Shown here one piece after another: positions 47,485 through 58,049 of a stretch of DNA of 64,000 bases (positions within the stretch are counted from its first letter, which is position 1; the number at the start of each line of letters is the position of its first letter). Source of the stretch: Listeria immobilis (lineage in GTDB: Bacteria; Bacillota; Bacilli; Lactobacillales; Listeriaceae); the NCBI RefSeq assembly GCF_014322765.1, contig NZ_JAASTZ010000006.1, positions 1 through 64,000 of the forward strand, in the 5' to 3' direction. The notes below the pieces were generated by a model that did no database searches, was not told the origin of the DNA, and was given only the letters and a program-made list of their open reading frames with translations. The position numbers and the translations under genes were made by a program.

Positions 47485-50400
47485 TTGAAAAAAACGTTGT
47501 ACTTATTGTTTGTTGGCTTATTAATAGCACAAGTATTTTTCCCGTATCTTGCAAAAGCAGATGATTCTGCGGGGGGAACAGCTAGTGTAAAGCTTACTAA
47601 GGTAGAGAAAAAAGAGGAACAAGTAACAAAGGACAATCAATTTCGGTTTAAAGTGACAGCACAAGTCAAAAATGAAACATTAGAACCGCAAAAAACAAGT
47701 ATTACTGTATCTAATAATGTTTCTCTACAGCTTGAAAATGAAGGAGAGATTTTAGACGAACAAAATAAGGAAGTTGGGAAATATAAGATTAATGGGAATG
47801 AGATCCAATTCGATGTTCCGGCAGGGCAGGATGGTACGATTAGCCTTGAAATCGCAACAACTTACTTAGAACAATCGAGCAAACTTGAAAAAGATAAGGT
47901 GGAATTTTCAACAGAGACAAATCAGTTAACTAGTGAAGTGACACTTTATCAAGAACCACAAGAACCACAAGAACCAAAAGAAACAGAGCCTCCTAAAGCT
48001 GACACTCCAACAGAATCAACTCCAACAGAATCAACAGAGGCAAACGGAGATAAACCAGTAGCTGATCAAAAAGAAGTCCAAAAAGCACCAGAAGAAAGAG
48101 CGGTCGCTGCAGATGAACCACAAGATGTAAAAGATATTTTTGCAAGCTTGGGATATTCAGAGGAAGACTCTACGATTTTAACTGGAATGGAATTAACTTA
48201 TTTTGATGCAGACGGTAATCCGGTTGAGAATCCTACAGTGGACGATTATGTGCATTTCAAATTCACTTGGGCGATACCAAATGATGTTGGTGCAGAAATT
48301 CAAGCAGGTGATTATTATACTTTTAAATTGCCTGATACAGTGAAAGTTTCTCAAAATCAAACTATTCCACTTGATCCGTATGCAAATGTGGAAGTTAGTA
48401 CAGACGGAACTGTAAAATTCATTTTTACAGATGAGGTTCAAACGCATTCCAATGTCCATGGGACGCTAGAATTTGATACACAACTTAATGCAGAGGACAT
48501 TGACGGTCCAGGAGAAATTACTATTAAAATACCATTTGAAGATAATATTCCACCGGTAGATATTAATGTCAAGCCTGCTGTGGATAGTACTATCGAAAAA
48601 AGTGGGCATTTTGATAAAGAATTTAACCCGGATTATATTTATTGGCAAGTGGATATTAACAAATCATTAGATACGATTGACAATGCAGTCGTAAATGAGA
48701 CTTTTCCACCTGGGACGACTTATCAATCAGTGGAAGTTTATAAGGTGAAGGTAGATTTATACGGCGAAGTGTATCCCGGAAGTGAGGAATTAGTGACTTC
48801 TGGCTATACGGTTGACGCAGCAGGGAACGTCACTTTTACAACACCTATTAGTGATGCTTATCGTTTAAAATATACGACTAAAATCGATGAAGATGCTAAA
48901 CCAGAAGCAGGTGGAAGTAAAACTTTTGAAAATACAGCCGTTCTTAATGCCGATGGGACAGAGCTACCGGCAAAAGCTTCGGTAGTGGCTTCTTATGGGA
49001 CACTTTTAAATAAACAATCTAGTAATTATGATCCGACTACTCAAACCTCAGAATGGACTATCAAATACAACTACGGAGAGAAATCGATTGCTGAGGAAGA
49101 TGCAACACTTCATGATGTATTTGGAGATAGTAGCATGCAATTAGTTGATGGTTCAGTGCAAATGAATATTATTACTTTTGATGAGGATGGATCAGAAGTT
49201 CAAGGTAGGAAATTAATTGAGGGTGTAGATTATAAGATAGAGATGACAGAAAATGGCTTTGATATTGTCTTTTTACACGATATTGATTATGCAGTTAAGA
49301 TAACATATAAGACTACTATTACGGGTACGGTTGATGACAATGTCACAATTAATAATACGGTCACAACTGATACAGGAGATAGTAGTAATTCTTCAGGAGG
49401 TATTGTTCAGCAAAATGTAGTTAAGACGGTCGGAGCAGCGGATTATGACGCTAAAGAAGTTTCTTGGCAAATTGACATTAATAAAAATCATTATATGATG
49501 ACAAATTGGCAACTAACTGATCAACTGAGTCCGGGGCTAACTTTATTACCAGAAACTTTTGTTATGAAAGATATGGTAACTGGAGCAACCTTAGTGAAAG
49601 AACAGGATTATTCTTTAGTCTATGATGAAGCAAGTCGTCAATTTACAGTTCGATTTTTAAATACGTATGCAGCAGGGACAGACCATGACTTCCGTATCAC
49701 TTATAAAACTACTTTTGATACAAGGGTAGATGGAGTAGATGATCCAGACCGAATTTTTCCAAACAATGCTTCTACTACATGGACAGATGAAAATGGAGAT
49801 TCACATTCAAGCAGTGACGGAGCTACGTTCGATCCGAATGATGCGGCGAAATATAACGGATTTAAAAATGGTAGCTATAATGCAACTACTTCCAGAATCA
49901 CATGGTCTATCGGTGTAAACTACGATTCAAAAGAACTAGAAGATGCAACATTAGTTGATCCAATACAAGGAAATCAACAATATGTTCCAAATTCCGTTAA
50001 GATTTACCATTATACTGTTAATCCAGATGGTAGCATTGAAAAAGGCGATGAAGTGAGCAATTATGGTGATTTCACGATAATTGAACCTTCTGAGGCTAAC
50101 AATCAAACATTGACAGTTCGTTTTCCAGATGATCAATCAGCTGCTTATATTGTAGAATTTAAAACTACATTAAATGGTCAAGTTATCGAACCGACATATG
50201 ATAATGATGCCACGTTTACAAATGGAGATACCCAACCGCATCATTTGACGGCCGAGGTATCTATTGATAATGGTGGCGATTTTGTTAACAAAAGTGGTTA
50301 CCAGGATGAAGACGGCTTTGCCAATTGGTCCATCACCGTCAATCCTAGTGGTTCTACTTTAAATGACGTGGTTGTAACGGACCATCCTTCTTCCAATCAA

Positions 50401-52128
50401 GCAATAGATGAGAGCTCGATTGTCGTTTACCGGACAATAGTAAAACCAGATGGCAGTATAGTGAAAAACCCTTATTTGCCGCTCAAAGAAGGAACGGATT
50501 ACTCAGTTTCTTTAACAACTAATGCTACAACAGGAGAGCAAGAATTAAAAATTGAATTTCTTCATCAAATCAAAGCTCCTTACATTATTGAGTATCGTTC
50601 ATTTGTTTTTGTAAATAGTGAGCCTAATCAGAAATTGACAAATGATGTAACGGTATCTGGGAATAATGAAGTAGCGGTAAACGATGGGGACAATACAACG
50701 GTAGATGTGGTTGTCCTAAATGGCTCAGGTACTGCTGTTGGAGAAACAGGTGGTATTGTTTTCCAAAAAGTAAATGGCGATAATGAACCTCTTACAGGCG
50801 CCGAATTTAGGCTTTGGAATAAAGATAAGACGATTGTTCTCAGAGAAGCTACCGTTGATGCAAATGGAGAACTTTCTTTCGGAAACTTGCCTTATGGAGA
50901 TTATATACTCCAAGAAACAAAGGCGCCAACTGGGTATACGATAAGTGATGAGTTGGCAGCTGGGAAACAAGTTACTATAAGTGAAGAAACTACTAATGCA
51001 ACAGAACCAATCCCAGTTGTAAACAATCCCAATAAGGTTACGCTTAAAAAAGCAAACGAGTCAGGAGATCCTTTATCTGGTGCTGAATTCCAATTGGAAC
51101 AAAATATTGGTGGTTCGTGGAATAAAATAAGAACGGACGAAACTTTTGCAACAGATTTAAATGGTGAAATCGAAATTGATGGTCTTTTACCGGGCGATTA
51201 TCGATTAACGGAAGTCTTTGCTCCAGCTGGCTATATATTGAACACCGAGCCAATTCCATTTACAGTTTCTGAAGCAGAGGATGGCCAAATTCCAGATATT
51301 GTATTGGGACCATTTATTAACTACACTGGAAGCATTGAGGCTGTAAAACAGAGTGAATCTGGTGAAAAATTAGCGGGCGCTGTGTTTGAAGTAAGGGATG
51401 CAGACCAAAATGTGGTTAAACGTGTTATTTCAGGCAGAGAAGGACATATAGCTGTGAATAATTTGGCTCCGGGGACGTATAGTTTAGTAGAAATACGCGC
51501 ACCTCGAGGATATATATTGAATACGAAGCCGGTTGAATTCACTATAGCTGATACAAATGAAGGCGATCCAGGAACGATTCAATTAGATTCACTTATTAAT
51601 TATAAAGGCAGTGTAGAGCTCATTAAGAACAGTGATTCCGGCGCTACTCTTTCCGGTGTGTATTTTGACCTCTATACCGAAGATGGTACGCTAGTGAAAC
51701 AAAATCTAACAACAAATAAAGCGGGAGAAATCCAAGTTGATAATTTGGCTCCAGGAAAATACTACTTTGTTGAAACAAAAGCAAAAGATGGTTATCAATT
51801 AAATTCGGCTAAGATTGAATTTGAAGTAACAACGGAATTTGCTGGAAAACCAACCCGCATTACAGTAACAGCTATAAATTATGAAAAAGATCACCCTAAC
51901 ACTCCGGGGACGGATGGAAAGAACGGAACAGATGGGACAAATGGGGGAAATGGGACAAACAACACAAATAATTCTAAGGTAAAAGAACAACCAAATGTGC
52001 GAATGGAACAATCGAACTTGCCAGAAACAGGCGATACAGATAATGCAATATGGTGGGCAAGCTTAGGCTTAATACTAATTGGTTTTGCAAGTGTGACGCT
52101 TATCCGTCAAGCAAGAAGACATCGTTAA
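47485..52128 (+). CDS. LPXTG-anchored adhesin with collagen-binding-type and CnaB domains
   Basis: 1547-aa surface protein. Signal peptide (YLLFVGLLIAQVFFPYLAKAD), an N-terminal domain, a Pro/Glu/Thr-rich linker (about residues 153-185), an Ig-like adhesin domain (ELTYFDADGNPVENPTVDDYVHFKFTW), several collagen-binding-like modules recognised by YWQVDINK / SWQIDINK / TWSIGVNY / NWSITVNP starts, then four CnaB domains (about 1090-1470) with GAEFRL...LQETKAPTGY-type Lys/Glu isopeptide motifs. It ends with LPETG (1512-1516), a hydrophobic segment and RQARRHR, so sortase A should link it to peptidoglycan. TTG start behind GGGGGGAT. Ligand unknown. Confidence 0.88.
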   Translation: MKKTLYLLFVGLLIAQVFFPYLAKADDSAGGTASVKLTKVEKKEEQVTKDNQFRFKVTAQVKNETLEPQKTSITVSNNVSLQLENEGEILDEQNKEVGKYKINGNEIQFDVPAGQDGTISLEIATTYLEQSSKLEKDKVEFSTETNQLTSEVTLYQEPQEPQEPKETEPPKADTPTESTPTESTEANGDKPVADQKEVQKAPEERAVAADEPQDVKDIFASLGYSEEDSTILTGMELTYFDADGNPVENPTVDDYVHFKFTWAIPNDVGAEIQAGDYYTFKLPDTVKVSQNQTIPLDPYANVEVSTDGTVKFIFTDEVQTHSNVHGTLEFDTQLNAEDIDGPGEITIKIPFEDNIPPVDINVKPAVDSTIEKSGHFDKEFNPDYIYWQVDINKSLDTIDNAVVNETFPPGTTYQSVEVYKVKVDLYGEVYPGSEELVTSGYTVDAAGNVTFTTPISDAYRLKYTTKIDEDAKPEAGGSKTFENTAVLNADGTELPAKASVVASYGTLLNKQSSNYDPTTQTSEWTIKYNYGEKSIAEEDATLHDVFGDSSMQLVDGSVQMNIITFDEDGSEVQGRKLIEGVDYKIEMTENGFDIVFLHDIDYAVKITYKTTITGTVDDNVTINNTVTTDTGDSSNSSGGIVQQNVVKTVGAADYDAKEVSWQIDINKNHYMMTNWQLTDQLSPGLTLLPETFVMKDMVTGATLVKEQDYSLVYDEASRQFTVRFLNTYAAGTDHDFRITYKTTFDTRVDGVDDPDRIFPNNASTTWTDENGDSHSSSDGATFDPNDAAKYNGFKNGSYNATTSRITWSIGVNYDSKELEDATLVDPIQGNQQYVPNSVKIYHYTVNPDGSIEKGDEVSNYGDFTIIEPSEANNQTLTVRFPDDQSAAYIVEFKTTLNGQVIEPTYDNDATFTNGDTQPHHLTAEVSIDNGGDFVNKSGYQDEDGFANWSITVNPSGSTLNDVVVTDHPSSNQAIDESSIVVYRTIVKPDGSIVKNPYLPLKEGTDYSVSLTTNATTGEQELKIEFLHQIKAPYIIEYRSFVFVNSEPNQKLTNDVTVSGNNEVAVNDGDNTTVDVVVLNGSGTAVGETGGIVFQKVNGDNEPLTGAEFRLWNKDKTIVLREATVDANGELSFGNLPYGDYILQETKAPTGYTISDELAAGKQVTISEETTNATEPIPVVNNPNKVTLKKANESGDPLSGAEFQLEQNIGGSWNKIRTDETFATDLNGEIEIDGLLPGDYRLTEVFAPAGYILNTEPIPFTVSEAEDGQIPDIVLGPFINYTGSIEAVKQSESGEKLAGAVFEVRDADQNVVKRVISGREGHIAVNNLAPGTYSLVEIRAPRGYILNTKPVEFTIADTNEGDPGTIQLDSLINYKGSVELIKNSDSGATLSGVYFDLYTEDGTLVKQNLTTNKAGEIQVDNLAPGKYYFVETKAKDGYQLNSAKIEFEVTTEFAGKPTRITVTAINYEKDHPNTPGTDGKNGTDGTNGGNGTNNTNNSKVKEQPNVRMEQSNLPETGDTDNAIWWASLGLILIGFASVTLIRQARRHR

Positions 52129-52154
52129 GAAGCCAATAAGTCTTAAAATTAGAA

Positions 52155-52201
52155 AACGGAAATGAAAATCATCTACATGGATTTTCATTTCCGTTTTTTT
52201 G
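52155..52201 (+). terminator. Adhesin gene terminator
   Basis: A 16-bp perfect stem (AACGGAAATGAAAATC / GATTTTCATTTCCGTT) followed by T residues. Confidence 0.9.
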
Positions 52202-52441
52202 TTTAAAAAAACTTATTTTGCCATTTTTTAGTAATATATTTTTCCCCTTTATATGGATAATAAAAAAGACTTATACATAAAAATGTACATTAACATTCTA
52301 ATCATCCAATTAATTTTGCACAGGGAGTTAGTCTAAAATTTGTCATACATATTACGAAAAAGTGTGTAATTATCACACGATGAAGGTTGGCAAAACAAGT
52401 ATCCTTAAGTTAAGTAAACGAGGGAAAAGGAGCTAAAATGA
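52202..52441 (+). other. A+T-rich spacer between the two surface-protein genes
   Basis: No open frame is seen. The promoter of the downstream gene is not clear. A small inverted repeat GTGTG...CACAC is at 52362-52378, and an AAAAGGAG ribosome site precedes the next start. No PrfA-type box was found. Confidence 0.5.
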
Positions 52442-55400
52442 ATGAGCAAAAAAACAAAGGTAAAAAAAAGCATTCGACTTACATCCATGGCAGTTCTTGT
52501 AACGGGCCTAGTAGTATCTCCAGTGAATATAAATACATCTATAGAAAAAGTAAATGCGGCAACAAATCTGACAGTAAGTAATGTTCAAGCGGATTCTCCG
52601 GTTATCTCTTTAGAAAATGGGGATTTTGAAACCCCTCTCGTAATGTCTTCAAGCAACTATCAATTATTTGATGCTGGTATAGTACCTGGCTGGGAAACTA
52701 CAGGTAGCGATAATTTGATTGAATTACAAAGTAATAACGCCTCAACTACAGCGCAGAGTGGAAATCAGTGGGCAGAATTAAATGCGAATCAAGTTGCAGC
52801 ATTATATCAAGATATTCCTACCACTCCGGGAGTTAAAGTCCATTGGCAAGTTTATCATAAAGGTAGAAAAGGCACTGATGTAGCGCTAGTAGAATTTGGT
52901 GCGCCAGGGGGAACGCTTGTTCAGCAAGCAGAAATGTCGGATGGAACGGCAACTTGGGGGCTTTATAAGGGTACTTATACGATTCCAGAAGGGCAAACCA
53001 CGACTCGCTTTCAATTCAGAGCGGTGAGTAGTACAGGTGGAGCAAGTGTTGGGAACCTCTTAGATAATGTCCAATTTGCGACAGGATCGATACTAACTGT
53101 GGACGGAACTTTTTCAGAATCCAGTATTCAAGCAAAGAACCAAGTGGATTATCAAATTCAAGCAGTGAACTCTGGTGGAATGCCTGCCGCAAACAACCAT
53201 TTTTCTGTACAAATACCTAACGAATTGACTTATACTCCGGGAACACTTTCTTCTAGTGATACAACTATTACGGAAGAAAATTATGATGAAGCAACTCGGA
53301 CATTGACATTTACAACGGATAGTATAAAAAAAGATGCATCTGTCCAGATTACCATTCCTTTAACCGGACAAATCGAGACAAGTTCGGCTACTCCAGATAC
53401 AACCGTTACCTACAATGATGAAAATTTTGATGAGGAAATTACGACAGTAGAAGCAACAGACACTTCTGTAGAAATCACTAGTAATGAAGTACCAACTATT
53501 GCAGGAGATACGACAACCACACTTCAACCGGGAGACACCTTTGATCCAACTAGTTCCATGACCGCGACGGATAAAGAAGACGGTGATATTACTAGCAACA
53601 TTCAAGTGATAGATAATCCTGTTGATACGTCGAAATCAGGTACTTACACAGTAACCTATGAAGTGACCGACAGTGATGGAAATAAAGCGACCTTCACTCG
53701 TACGGTAGTCGTGACGGAAGCTCCTATTATTACTGGCGATACGGAAACACGGTTAAATCCAAATGAAACGTTCGATGACCCAATGAGCACGATTCAAGCA
53801 ACAGACAAAGAAGATGGCGATTTAACTGACCAAGTGAAAATTATTAGTAATAATGTAGATACTAGTACGCCGGGGAGCTATGAGGTTGTTTATGAAGTCA
53901 CCGATAGCGACGGAAACAAAACGACCTTTACACGTAGCGTCATTGTAACCGAAGCACCAACGATTTCAGGTGATACACAAACGGATATTAATCCAAACAG
54001 CACCTTTGATCCAACGAGTACCATGACCGCAACAGACAAAGAAGACGGTGATATTACAGGAAATATTCAAGTGGTAGATAATCCGGTTGATACATCAAAA
54101 CCGGGAAGCTATGAAGTGACGTATGAAGTAACCGACAGCGATGGCAATAAAGCTACCTTTACACGTACAATTATTGTCACCGAAGCTCCAACCATTACTG
54201 GTGAGAGCGAAACTATTTTAAATCCGAATGCTACGTTTGATCCAATGAGTACCATGGCAGCAACAGATAAAGAAGATGGTGACATCACTAAAGATATTCA
54301 AGTCATTAGCGACCCTATTGATACATCGAAACCAGGAAGCTACGAAGTGACCTATGAAGTAACTGACAGCGATGGGAATAAATCCACTTTCACCCGTACA
54401 GTTACTATAACAGAGCCACCTCAAATTTCCGGTGATAGCGAAACGTATCTAAGTCCCGGCACTACTTTTGACCCAATGAGTACCATGACGGCAACAGATA
54501 AAGAGGACGGCGATGTTACAAGCGAGATAAAAGTAACAAACAACCCGGTTGATACTTCAAAACCTGGCAACTACGAGGTAACGTATGAAGTAACCGACAG
54601 TGATGGGAATAAATCTACTTTCACCCGTACTGTTATTGTGACAGAGGCACCAATCATCACGGGAGATAGCGAAACACGATTAAATCCAAACACAGACTTC
54701 GACCCAATGAGTACCATCCAAGCAACGGATAAAGAAGATGGGGATGTCACCAGCGAAGTAAAAATAACAAACAACACGGTAGATACGTCGAAACCCGGTA
54801 CCTACGAAGTGACGTATGAAGTAACTGACAGCGATGGTAATAAATCTACTTTTACCCGAACTGTAACCGTGACGGAAGCGCCAATCATCACAGGAGATAG
54901 TGAAACACAATTAAATCCAAATGCAAATTTCGACCCAATGAGTACGATTCAGGCAACGGATAAAGAAGATGGTGACATCACAAGCACAGTAAAAATAACA
55001 AACAATACTGTAGATACATCGAAACCCGGCAACTACGAAGTGACGTATGAAGTAACTGACAGCGATGGCAATAAAGCAACCTTCACCCGAACTGTAACCG
55101 TGACGGAAGCACCAACCATTACCGGAGATAGCGAAACCATCTTAAATCCTAGTGCGATATTCGACCCAATGAGCACAATTCAAGCAACGGATAAAGAAGA
55201 TGGTGATATCACAAGCAATGTTAAGGTGATAGACAACCCAGTGGATACATTAACACCGGGAAGTTATGAAGTGACGTATGAAGTAACTGACAGCGATGGC
55301 AATAAAGCAACCTTTACCCGAACCGTTATCGTCACTGCAGCACCGATTATCACTGGTGAAAGTGAAACCATTTTAAATCTAAACGCGGACTTTGATCCAA

Positions 55401-56263
55401 TGAGCACCATGAAAGCAACAGATAAAGAAGATGGCGATATTACACAAAATATCCAAGTAACCAATAACACGGTCGACACGTCGAAACCAGGAAGCTACCT
55501 AGTAACCTATGAAGTGACAGATAGCGATGGCAATATTTCAGACACCTTTATTCGTACCGTAACCGTGACGGAAGCGCCAACTATCACCGGAGACAGCGAA
55601 ACCCGATTAAATCCAAACGCAGACTTCGACCCAATGAGTACGATTCAGGCAACGGATAAAGAAGACGGCGACATCACAAGCGCAGTAAAAATAACAAACA
55701 ACACTGTAGATACATCGAAACCCGGCAACTACGAAGTGACGTATGAAGTGACCGACAGCGATGGCAATAAAGCAACGTTTACCCGTACCGTGACTGTAAC
55801 CGAAGCGCCCGTGATTTCTGGAGATAACGAAACACATATCACATCAGAAGATTCCTTTGATCCAATGGAGGGCATTACCGCAACAGATGAAGAGAATGGG
55901 GACTTAACGAAACAAATAAAAATTCTTTCTAATAATGTGGATATTAATATTCCAGGGACCTATCAAATAGTATATGAAGTGACAGATAGCGATGGAAACA
56001 CTACAACTTTTACCCGTACAGTTGTGGTAGATTCAATCAAACAACCTTCTGAACAACCAAAAGATACAACTAATCCGCCGTCAGATAGACTATCTGGAAA
56101 AAATGAAATCAAAGAAAATACAGCAGAAAAACAACTTGATGTGAAGCCAGAAGAAAAAGCTGCTCTTCCAAAAACAGGGGATCAATCAAATGCTTCAACT
56201 GGTCTAGCAGGACTCGGATTATTTGCAGTAGGATTACTTGCTTTCTTCCGTAGAAAAAAATAA
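52442..56263 (+). CDS. LPXTG-anchored surface protein with eleven Ig-like (DUF5011-type) repeats
   Basis: 1273-aa wall protein. Signal peptide (SMAVLVTGLVVSPVNINTSIEKVNAA), a ~190-residue beta-rich domain starting NGDFETPLV (carbohydrate-binding-like fold, tentative), a DUF11-like domain (QVDYQIQAVNSGGMPAANNHFSVQIPNELTYTPG), then eleven 77-residue repeats from residue 352, each with FDP.S...ATDKEDGD and YEVTYEVTDSDGNK. The stalk ends in LPKTG plus a hydrophobic helix and FRRKK for sortase anchoring. The repeats look like a spacer projecting the N-terminal domain from the wall; the ligand is unknown. Start 52442 behind AAAAGGAG. Confidence 0.87.
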   Translation: MSKKTKVKKSIRLTSMAVLVTGLVVSPVNINTSIEKVNAATNLTVSNVQADSPVISLENGDFETPLVMSSSNYQLFDAGIVPGWETTGSDNLIELQSNNASTTAQSGNQWAELNANQVAALYQDIPTTPGVKVHWQVYHKGRKGTDVALVEFGAPGGTLVQQAEMSDGTATWGLYKGTYTIPEGQTTTRFQFRAVSSTGGASVGNLLDNVQFATGSILTVDGTFSESSIQAKNQVDYQIQAVNSGGMPAANNHFSVQIPNELTYTPGTLSSSDTTITEENYDEATRTLTFTTDSIKKDASVQITIPLTGQIETSSATPDTTVTYNDENFDEEITTVEATDTSVEITSNEVPTIAGDTTTTLQPGDTFDPTSSMTATDKEDGDITSNIQVIDNPVDTSKSGTYTVTYEVTDSDGNKATFTRTVVVTEAPIITGDTETRLNPNETFDDPMSTIQATDKEDGDLTDQVKIISNNVDTSTPGSYEVVYEVTDSDGNKTTFTRSVIVTEAPTISGDTQTDINPNSTFDPTSTMTATDKEDGDITGNIQVVDNPVDTSKPGSYEVTYEVTDSDGNKATFTRTIIVTEAPTITGESETILNPNATFDPMSTMAATDKEDGDITKDIQVISDPIDTSKPGSYEVTYEVTDSDGNKSTFTRTVTITEPPQISGDSETYLSPGTTFDPMSTMTATDKEDGDVTSEIKVTNNPVDTSKPGNYEVTYEVTDSDGNKSTFTRTVIVTEAPIITGDSETRLNPNTDFDPMSTIQATDKEDGDVTSEVKITNNTVDTSKPGTYEVTYEVTDSDGNKSTFTRTVTVTEAPIITGDSETQLNPNANFDPMSTIQATDKEDGDITSTVKITNNTVDTSKPGNYEVTYEVTDSDGNKATFTRTVTVTEAPTITGDSETILNPSAIFDPMSTIQATDKEDGDITSNVKVIDNPVDTLTPGSYEVTYEVTDSDGNKATFTRTVIVTAAPIITGESETILNLNADFDPMSTMKATDKEDGDITQNIQVTNNTVDTSKPGSYLVTYEVTDSDGNISDTFIRTVTVTEAPTITGDSETRLNPNADFDPMSTIQATDKEDGDITSAVKITNNTVDTSKPGNYEVTYEVTDSDGNKATFTRTVTVTEAPVISGDNETHITSEDSFDPMEGITATDEENGDLTKQIKILSNNVDINIPGTYQIVYEVTDSDGNTTTFTRTVVVDSIKQPSEQPKDTTNPPSDRLSGKNEIKENTAEKQLDVKPEEKAALPKTGDQSNASTGLAGLGLFAVGLLAFFRRKK
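53495..56033 (+). repeat. Eleven tandem 231-bp coding repeats
   Basis: Unit length 77 codons; units 2 and 9 each carry one extra codon. Units 6, 7 and 10 are very close in DNA, sharing long identical stretches around GATACATCGAAACCCGGCAA and the following YEVTYEVTDSDGN codons, while units 1, 2 and 11 are divergent. This fits ongoing expansion or gene conversion in the middle of the array with conserved ends. Confidence 0.9.
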
Positions 56264-56651
56264 TTTTAATCAAAAAATACCTATAAGCCAACAAACTTAT
56301 GGGTATTTTTTTGTTTAGTAGTTGTACCTCATCGTATTTTATTCGTAATTGAACAAGTGAATAGGACAAAATTTGGACAAATCATAGAAACATTTTAAAA
56401 TAGCAAAGATAAAACTATTGTTATTCACATGTGGATAAGTTAAAATAGTAGGGATGAAATTTTATTATTGGTTTTTCTGTGGATATGTGTATAAAGTCTA
56501 TGGATAACCTTCCAAATACTAACAATTTAATTGCTTTGGTCAAAGCGGAGCGTAAGTTGTTGATAATGCACAAAATCATGTGCCAAAATTTATTCAAAGT
56601 AGGATGAGGCTTATTTGAGCTGGAATTCTAATGAGAAAGGATGAGTAAAGA
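56264..56651. promoter_or_regulatory. Terminator and DnaA-box cluster before mnmE
   Basis: After a terminator (AAATACCtATAAG / CTTATgGGTATTT, 56275-56308), the spacer holds TTATTCACA (56421-56429), TGTGGATAA (56430-56438), TGTGGATAT (56478-56486), TGTGTATAA (56486-56494) and TATGGATAA (56499-56507). One box is perfect and two pairs abut or share an end base. This density outside oriC suggests a DnaA-binding region that could regulate mnmE-mnmG or titrate DnaA. Confidence 0.7.
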
Positions 56652-58025
56652 ATGGAATTTGATACAATTGCTGCAATCTCAACACCGCCGGGAGAAGGGG
56701 CCATTGCTATTATTAGATTAAGCGGTCCAGAGGCGATTCAGATAGCGGATCGTATTTTTTATGCCAAAAATAGCTTAAGTGAAGCCGAGAGCCACACAAT
56801 TCACTACGGTCATATAAAAGAAGATGGCGAAGTGATTGAGGAAGTAATGGTCACAGTAATGCGTGCCCCGCGAACCTTTACACGTGAGGATGTAGTTGAG
56901 ATAAATGCACATGGCGGCATTGTCTCGGTTAATCGAGTGCTACAACTATTACTGCGAAATGGTGCTAATTTAGCAGAACCGGGTGAATTTACAAAACGCG
57001 CTTTCCTAAATGGAAGAATTGATTTATCTCAAGCAGAAGCAGTGATGGATTTAATTCGTGCTAAGACTGATCGTGCGATGGGTGTTGCAATTAGGCAAAT
57101 GGATGGCAACTTATCAAGGCTAATTCGTAATTTGCGCCAAGAAATTTTAGATGCATTAGCGCAAGTCGAAGTAAATATTGACTATCCTGAGTACGATGAC
57201 GTAGAGGAAATGACTCAGCGAATGTTATTAGAGAAAACAGAGCTAGTGCGCGCTTCCGTCGAGCAACTTTTGCAAACTGCTAGCCAGGGGAAAATTCTTC
57301 GCGAAGGTCTAGCAACAGCTATTATTGGTCGACCAAATGTTGGAAAATCGTCCTTGCTTAACCAGCTAATTCAAGAAGAAAAAGCGATTGTTACAGATAT
57401 CGCTGGAACGACAAGAGATATTATAGAAGAATATGTCAATGTTCGTGGCGTTCCCTTACGATTAATTGATACAGCCGGAATCCGTGAAACAGAAGATATA
57501 GTCGAAAAAATTGGCGTAGAACGTTCAAGAAAAGCGCTGGCGGATGCTGATTTTATCCTTTTAGTATTAAACCAAAATGAAGAGCTAACAGTGGAAGATG
57601 AAGCATTATTTGAAGCGGCAGCAGGTCATAACTATGTTGTTGTTTTAAATAAAACCGATTTGGAAACAAAGCTTGATATAAATAAAGTGCGTGAACTTGC
57701 CGGGGAAAACCCGATTGTCTCAACTTCTCTAGTAAATGATGAAGGTTTAGAGGCTTTAGAAGAAGCAATTAAAACACTATTTTTTGCTGGTGATATAGAT
57801 GCCGGTGATGCAACCTATGTATCAAACGTTCGACATATTGCGCTCCTTCATCAAGCACTAGAAGCGTTAAATGCTGTTACAACAGGGATTCAGCTTGGTA
57901 TGCCAGTTGATATTGTCCAGATTGATATGACTCGTGCATGGGATTTACTAGGTGAAATTACCGGTGATTCTGTTCAGGATGAACTACTGGATCAGTTATT
58001 TAATCAATTTTGCCTTGGAAAATGA
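56652..58025 (+). CDS. mnmE: tRNA modification GTPase MnmE (TrmE)
   Basis: 457-aa GTPase that, with MnmG, installs the 5-carboxymethylaminomethyl group on U34 of certain tRNAs. N-terminal tetrahydrofolate-binding domain ([22 protein letters not shown]), a helical domain, and the inserted G domain with [32 protein letters not shown] and LNKTD. The C-terminal catalytic FCLGK (CxGK) is present. Start at 56652; 24 nt separate it from mnmG. Confidence 0.96.
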   Translation: MEFDTIAAISTPPGEGAIAIIRLSGPEAIQIADRIFYAKNSLSEAESHTIHYGHIKEDGEVIEEVMVTVMRAPRTFTREDVVEINAHGGIVSVNRVLQLLLRNGANLAEPGEFTKRAFLNGRIDLSQAEAVMDLIRAKTDRAMGVAIRQMDGNLSRLIRNLRQEILDALAQVEVNIDYPEYDDVEEMTQRMLLEKTELVRASVEQLLQTASQGKILREGLATAIIGRPNVGKSSLLNQLIQEEKAIVTDIAGTTRDIIEEYVNVRGVPLRLIDTAGIRETEDIVEKIGVERSRKALADADFILLVLNQNEELTVEDEALFEAAAGHNYVVVLNKTDLETKLDINKVRELAGENPIVSTSLVNDEGLEALEEAIKTLFFAGDIDAGDATYVSNVRHIALLHQALEALNAVTTGIQLGMPVDIVQIDMTRAWDLLGEITGDSVQDELLDQLFNQFCLGK

Positions 58026-58049
58026 TTTTTTAGGAGATGTTTTTATAAA

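Noticed and set aside
53360-55837. Several long antisense frames within the Ig-like repeat gene
   Set aside because: They recur with the 231-bp period and are reverse-strand shadows of the repeated coding sequence.
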